A stretch of 64,000 nucleotides of DNA from Acidimicrobiaceae bacterium. GTDB taxonomy: Bacteria > Actinomycetota > Acidimicrobiia > Acidimicrobiales > RAAP-2. Numbering within the stretch: position 1 is the first letter of the stretch; each line of letters starts with the position of its first letter. A program made the translations under genes and the position numbers. The stretch spans positions 142,175 to 206,174 of the forward strand of contig PLZW01000035.1 in NCBI GenBank assembly GCA_003153575.1, written 5' to 3'. Under the pieces are notes generated by a model that saw only the letters and a list, made by a program, of their open reading frames with translations, searched no databases and was not told the origin of the DNA. Positions 60,473 through 64,000 of this stretch are shown one piece after another.

Positions 60473-61083
60473 TTGAGGAGGAAGAGGCAGCTGTAGAGGC
60501 CGACCCACACCACGTCGACGAAGTGCCAGTAGTAGCTGACGCCCTGGAAGACCGGCGTCTCGCCGGGGTCGCCGGCCGGGCCCCGCAGGCGGGTCAGGAG
60601 GAAGAGCATGGCGGCCAGGCCCAGGAACACGTGGAGTCCGTGGAGTCCCGAGGAGATGTAGAAGATCGACCCGTAGGACGTCTGGGTGGGGTTGGTGGCG
60701 TGGTCGTGGGACAGGCTCACCCACTCGAAGAACTGGTTGGCCACGAACAGGCTGCCCAGGACCAGGGTGATCCAAATCCAGAGCTTCGCGCTCTTGCGCT
60801 CGCCCCGCTCCTGGTCCCAGACGGCCTTCTGCATGGTGAAGCTCGAGGCCACCAGGATGATGGTGAAGATTCCCGCCCGCACGGTGTCGAGGTGGGCCCC
60901 CGGGGGCGGCCAGACCGACGAGTGGGCCCGGAGGGTGAAGAAGGCGGCGAAGATGGAGCTGAAGAACATCACCTCGGAGCCGAGCCAGATGATCACGCCT
61001 ACCGCCAGCATCGGCGGCCGGTCGGGTATGTGGCGCGGCGGGCGTGCGCTGATGGCCGGATCGGCGGCGAGAGCCTGGGTCAC
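60469..61083 (-). CDS. ctaE: Cytochrome c oxidase subunit III
   Basis: A 204-residue protein with five helices and the family motifs WLGSEVMFFSSIFAAFFTLRA, SGLHGLHVFLGLAAMLFLL and YYWHFVDVVWVGLYSCLFLLK. It stabilises proton pumping in aa3 oxidase. In this genome, as in mycobacteria, it heads the qcrCAB operon rather than joining ctaC-ctaD. The GTG at 61083 follows a TAAAAC-like -10 box by seven bases and has no ribosome site. Confidence 0.95.
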   Translation of the reverse strand: MTQALAADPAISARPPRHIPDRPPMLAVGVIIWLGSEVMFFSSIFAAFFTLRAHSSVWPPPGAHLDTVRAGIFTIILVASSFTMQKAVWDQERGERKSAKLWIWITLVLGSLFVANQFFEWVSLSHDHATNPTQTSYGSIFYISSGLHGLHVFLGLAAMLFLLTRLRGPAGDPGETPVFQGVSYYWHFVDVVWVGLYSCLFLLK

Positions 61084-61203
61084 GGCGTACGTTTTAGTCG
61101 ATACGGCGCTCGGAGAGCCAACTCGCCCCGCACCCCGGATCGAGGCTTGCTGACCTGGGTCTTCGACGCCATCGCCCGGGGTCCGACCGGGAGCGCCCGA
61201 GCC

Positions 61204-63477
61204 TCAGTCCAGGGCGGACAGGGCCGTCGGGGGGGTCGTCAACGACACCACCGCCAGGCGCTGGGTGGGCCGGGTCAGGGCAACGTACAGCGTGCGCAGG
61301 CCCCGGGCCGTTTCGCCGGCGATGACGGCCGGCTCGACAACCACGACCGAGTCGAACTCCAGCCCATTGGCCGAGTCGGCCCCCAGCAGCACGAGGGGCT
61401 CGGACAGCCCTCCCTTGCGCATGTCCCGGGCGTCGACCACCGGGACACCCGACTCCTCGAGGGCGGCAGCCAGTACGTCGCGGAGCGACTCGGGGGTCAG
61501 GATCGCCACCCGGCCGGGTCGCACGGCGTCGACCTCCTCCTCGGCCGCCCTGGCCACGGCCCGGGCCAGGTCGCTCGTGGTCGCCGGGCCGTCGCTGCCC
61601 GTCACCTGCAGCATCCTGGGCTCGACCCCGGTGCGCCGCACCGGGGTGGGCGGGGCGAGCTCGGGAGCGGCCACGGCCAGGACCCGGCTGGCCACGGCCA
61701 GGACCTCGGCGGGAGTGCGGTAGCTCACCGTGAGCTCGACGGTGCGGGCCGACCGCCGCCGCGGCAGGTGCTCGACGATGTCGTCCCACGAGGCCGGGGC
61801 CCACGGCGCGGTGGCCTGGGCGATGTCCCCCACCACCGTCATCGAGCCGGCCAGGGACCGTCTGGTCAGCATCCGCAGCTGCATGGGCGAGAGGTCCTGG
61901 ACCTCGTCGACCACGATGTGCCCGTACTTGCGCACCGCCTCGTCGGCGCCCCCGTTGCGCGGCCCGAGCAGGTGCCGGGCCTCGTCGACCAGCGCGGCGT
62001 CGGCCGGGGTCCACGACACGTCGTCGAACGACGCCGAACGCGGACGCCGCAGCAGGGCCTGCTCCTCGGGGGAGAGGACCCCCCGGGCGGCGGCGGCGAT
62101 CAGCGCCGGCGCGCCGTAGAGGTCGTGAAGCAGCTCGTGGGGCGACAGGCGGGGCCACATCCGGTCGAGGGCCTCGGCCAGCTCCGGAACCCGCTTCACT
62201 TTGCGTGAGAAGTCCTCGAAGTCGAACTCGTCGTCGTCGAGCTCGGCCGGATCCTCGTAACCGGGGAAGGCCGTCACCGACGACGGCGAGCCGGCGCCCA
62301 GCCGCTGCTGGGTCTGTCGGGCCCGGTCGGCCAGCACCTGGGCCACCGAGCGCTCGACCAGGCGCCGTCGGGCATTATGGGTGCCCGGGCGGCGGCGGGC
62401 GCCCTCCACGATCGTGCGCGCGTCCTGCGAGCTGAGGCGCAGCACCAGTGCCCCGTAGGGCACCGCTACGTCCCCCGACAACGGGCGCTGGCGGGTGCGC
62501 ACGGCCCGGGCGATCACTTTGGCCATCCGCACGTCGCCCTTCAGGCGGGCCACGTCGGCCGGGCCGTTCTCGCGGATCTTGATTTCGGGGACCAGGCCGG
62601 CCACGGTCGACAGTGTGACCCCCGTCTCGCCCAACGATGGCAGGACCTGTTCGATGTAGCGCAGGAACAGCGGGTTGGGCCCGACCACCAGCACCCCCTG
62701 GCGCTCGAGCGGGAACCGGTGGGTGTAGAGGAGGTAGGCGGCGCGGTGCAGGGCCACCGCCGTCTTGCCGGTGCCCGGACCACCTTGGACGACCAGGACG
62801 CCGCTGAGCGGCGAACGGATGATCTCGTCCTGCTCGGCCTGGATGGTCGAGACGATGTCGGTCATCCGGCCCGACCGGGCCCGGTCCAGGGCGGCCAACA
62901 GGGCGGCGGGACCGCCGATGGGCAGGTCGCCCACGATCAACTCACCCGACGGGTCCCCGGGATGCTCCACCCCGTCGCTGCCCTCCACGGTGTCGGTCAC
63001 ATGGCCCGGGCTGGTGAATCGCTCGTCCTCGACGCTCACCACTTTGCGGCCCTGGAGGGCCAGGTGACGGCGCAGGACGAGACCGAGGGGGTCCCGTCCG
63101 GTGGCCCGGTAGAAGGGCTCGGCCACCGGTGCCCGCCAGTCGACTACCAGCGGCTCGTGGTCCGGCCCGTGGATGGCCAGACGACCGATGTGGAAGGTCT
63201 CGGTGTCGGGGGGGGAGCCGTTGCCGTCGGGCCCGTCCTCGTCGACCACCCGGTCGATCCGCCCGAAGGTCAGCGCCTGGTCGCCGATATCGAGCTGCTC
63301 GAGTCGGGCCAGGCTGGTGCGCACGATGACGTCTCGCTCGGTGCGGGACTGGAAGGTGCCGCCCCTCCCGAGGTCGAGCACCCCTTCGAGCATGGAGTTG
63401 GCGTCGCCCCGCATGGCGTCCAGCCGCGCGTAGGCGAGGTCGACGAAGTCCTGCTCGGCCTCCAGCTCCGTCTCCAC
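61204..63477 (-). CDS. HelD-type UvrD/PcrA-like helicase (RNA polymerase recycling factor)
   Basis: A 757-residue superfamily 1 ATPase. The charged N-terminal part (VETELEAEQDFVDLAYARLDAM) is the family coiled-coil arm, followed by HIGRLAIHGPDHEPLVVDWRAPVAEPFYRAT. Motifs are Walker A VVQGGPGTGKTAVALHRAAYLLYTHR, Walker B VVDEVQDLSPMQ and ALTRPTQRLAVVSL near the end. HelD proteins remove stalled RNA polymerase from DNA; the related HelR protects against rifamycins. Which subtype this is needs a tree. The GTG at 63477 is preferred to 63483, because AGGAG then lies six bases upstream. Confidence 0.86.
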   Translation of the reverse strand: METELEAEQDFVDLAYARLDAMRGDANSMLEGVLDLGRGGTFQSRTERDVIVRTSLARLEQLDIGDQALTFGRIDRVVDEDGPDGNGSPPDTETFHIGRLAIHGPDHEPLVVDWRAPVAEPFYRATGRDPLGLVLRRHLALQGRKVVSVEDERFTSPGHVTDTVEGSDGVEHPGDPSGELIVGDLPIGGPAALLAALDRARSGRMTDIVSTIQAEQDEIIRSPLSGVLVVQGGPGTGKTAVALHRAAYLLYTHRFPLERQGVLVVGPNPLFLRYIEQVLPSLGETGVTLSTVAGLVPEIKIRENGPADVARLKGDVRMAKVIARAVRTRQRPLSGDVAVPYGALVLRLSSQDARTIVEGARRRPGTHNARRRLVERSVAQVLADRARQTQQRLGAGSPSSVTAFPGYEDPAELDDDEFDFEDFSRKVKRVPELAEALDRMWPRLSPHELLHDLYGAPALIAAAARGVLSPEEQALLRRPRSASFDDVSWTPADAALVDEARHLLGPRNGGADEAVRKYGHIVVDEVQDLSPMQLRMLTRRSLAGSMTVVGDIAQATAPWAPASWDDIVEHLPRRRSARTVELTVSYRTPAEVLAVASRVLAVAAPELAPPTPVRRTGVEPRMLQVTGSDGPATTSDLARAVARAAEEEVDAVRPGRVAILTPESLRDVLAAALEESGVPVVDARDMRKGGLSEPLVLLGADSANGLEFDSVVVVEPAVIAGETARGLRTLYVALTRPTQRLAVVSLTTPPTALSALD

Positions 63478-63636
63478 CCCCACCTCCTGTCTGGCCTGCG
63501 CCTGTCCGGAGCCCGAACCCCGGGCGGTGCTTCCGGCTCAGGGGAACCCTCGATTGTATGCGCCGGGGGCCGGGCGCGCTCCAAGGGGCGTGGCGCCGCT
63601 CCCGGAGGCGGGGTCGACCACTCCTAGACTCGGCCC

Positions 63637-64000
63637 ATGTCCACCGCAGCGCCGCGCGCGCCCGGCGGGTCCGCTGATGCGCCCGGCCGCTTCGACGACA
63701 CCCCGTTCATCCGGGCCTGCCGCGGCCAGTCCGTGCCCCACGTCCCCGTGTGGTTCATGCGCCAGGCGGGTCGGTCCCTGCCCGAGTACCGGGCGGCCCG
63801 GGGGGCGGGCAGCATCCTCGACGCCATCGCCCAGCCGGAGCTGGTGGCCGAGCTCACCCGCCAGCCCGTCGATCGCTACGGCACCGACGCCGCCATCTTC
63901 TTCAGCGACATCGTGGTGCCGGCCGCCGCCGTCGGCTTCGGCGTCGACGTCGCTCCGGGCACCGGCCCCGTGGTGGCCGAGCCCTTCCGCTCGGCAGCCG
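63637..64000 (+). CDS. hemE: Uroporphyrinogen decarboxylase (partial, 3-prime end beyond window)
   Basis: The first 121 residues are present: PFIRACRGQSVPHVPVWFMRQAGRSLPEYRAAR, with the Arg residues that bind substrate carboxylates, and DAAIFFSDIVVPAAAVG with the catalytic-site Asp. Both are diagnostic of HemE, the first branch-point enzyme towards coproporphyrin and heme. TAGACT lies six bases before the ATG with no ribosome site, so the transcript should be leaderless. It diverges from the HelD gene and continues off the right edge. Confidence 0.95.
   Translation, partial: MSTAAPRAPGGSADAPGRFDDTPFIRACRGQSVPHVPVWFMRQAGRSLPEYRAARGAGSILDAIAQPELVAELTRQPVDRYGTDAAIFFSDIVVPAAAVGFGVDVAPGTGPVVAEPFRSAA

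Overview
The window is very GC-rich (roughly 70 percent), uses many GTG starts, packs genes with 4-base stop/start overlaps, and encodes actinobacterial respiratory and lipid genes (qcrCAB-ctaE, a lipoprotein CtaC, actinobacterial subunit IV, FadE pairs, KstR-like TetR, HelD). This points to an actinomycete lineage. The propeller-repeat secreted proteins and the general gene mix suggest Acidimicrobiia, but that placement is inference. No rRNA, tRNA, CRISPR array, insertion sequence or phage gene was recognised.

Layout. 1-2.7 kb: energy-linked transhydrogenase pntAA-pntAB-pntB (pntB runs off the left edge). 2.8-3.8 kb: stand-alone EAL protein. 3.9-8.5 kb: a block syntenic with mycobacterial Rv3549c-Rv3553, that is SDR diverging from echA20-ipdA-ipdB-ipdC, the enzymes that open the last two (C and D) rings of cholesterol and other steroids. 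8.8-13.2 kb: a ketoacyl synthase-like protein and a PAS-GGDEF-EAL protein. 13.2-23.0 kb: FadA6-like thiolase, two acyl-CoA dehydrogenase pairs, an amidohydrolase and an LLM oxidoreductase, interrupted by a secreted CHAP/propeller protein. 23-31 kb: a neocarzinostatin-fold secreted protein, alpha/beta hydrolase, Thr-rich membrane protein coupled to MscS, a D-aminoacylase-family hydrolase, an aldehyde dehydrogenase and a secreted CAP/propeller protein. 31-45.8 kb: cyclase-family hydrolase, two divergent TetR regulators (one KstR-like), ABC exporter, PLP decarboxylase, MFS exporter, DUF5522, GH1 glycosidase, thiolase-like protein with enoyl-CoA hydratase, TatA and an alkylsulfatase-type metallo-beta-lactamase. 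45.9-49.0 kb: ctaC-ctaD-ctaF. 49-57 kb: mixed accessory genes. 57-61.1 kb: ctaE-qcrC-qcrA-qcrB on the other strand. 61.2-63.5 kb: HelD-type helicase. The right edge starts hemE.

How it works together. The central theme is steroid CD-ring catabolism. The same 15-bp palindrome, consensus CTGACACACCGTCAG, lies in four promoter regions: SDR/echA20, thiolase/fadE, amidohydrolase-fadE-fadE, and the D-aminoacylase homologue. This defines a candidate local regulon whose motif is not the published mycobacterial KstR or KstR2 box as I remember it. Many genes in the window also have a TAnnnT-like -10 box 6-7 bases before the start codon, which predicts leaderless mRNAs. The respiratory genes form two convergent half-operons that together encode the bcc-aa3 supercomplex, separated by about 8 kb of unrelated accessory genes.
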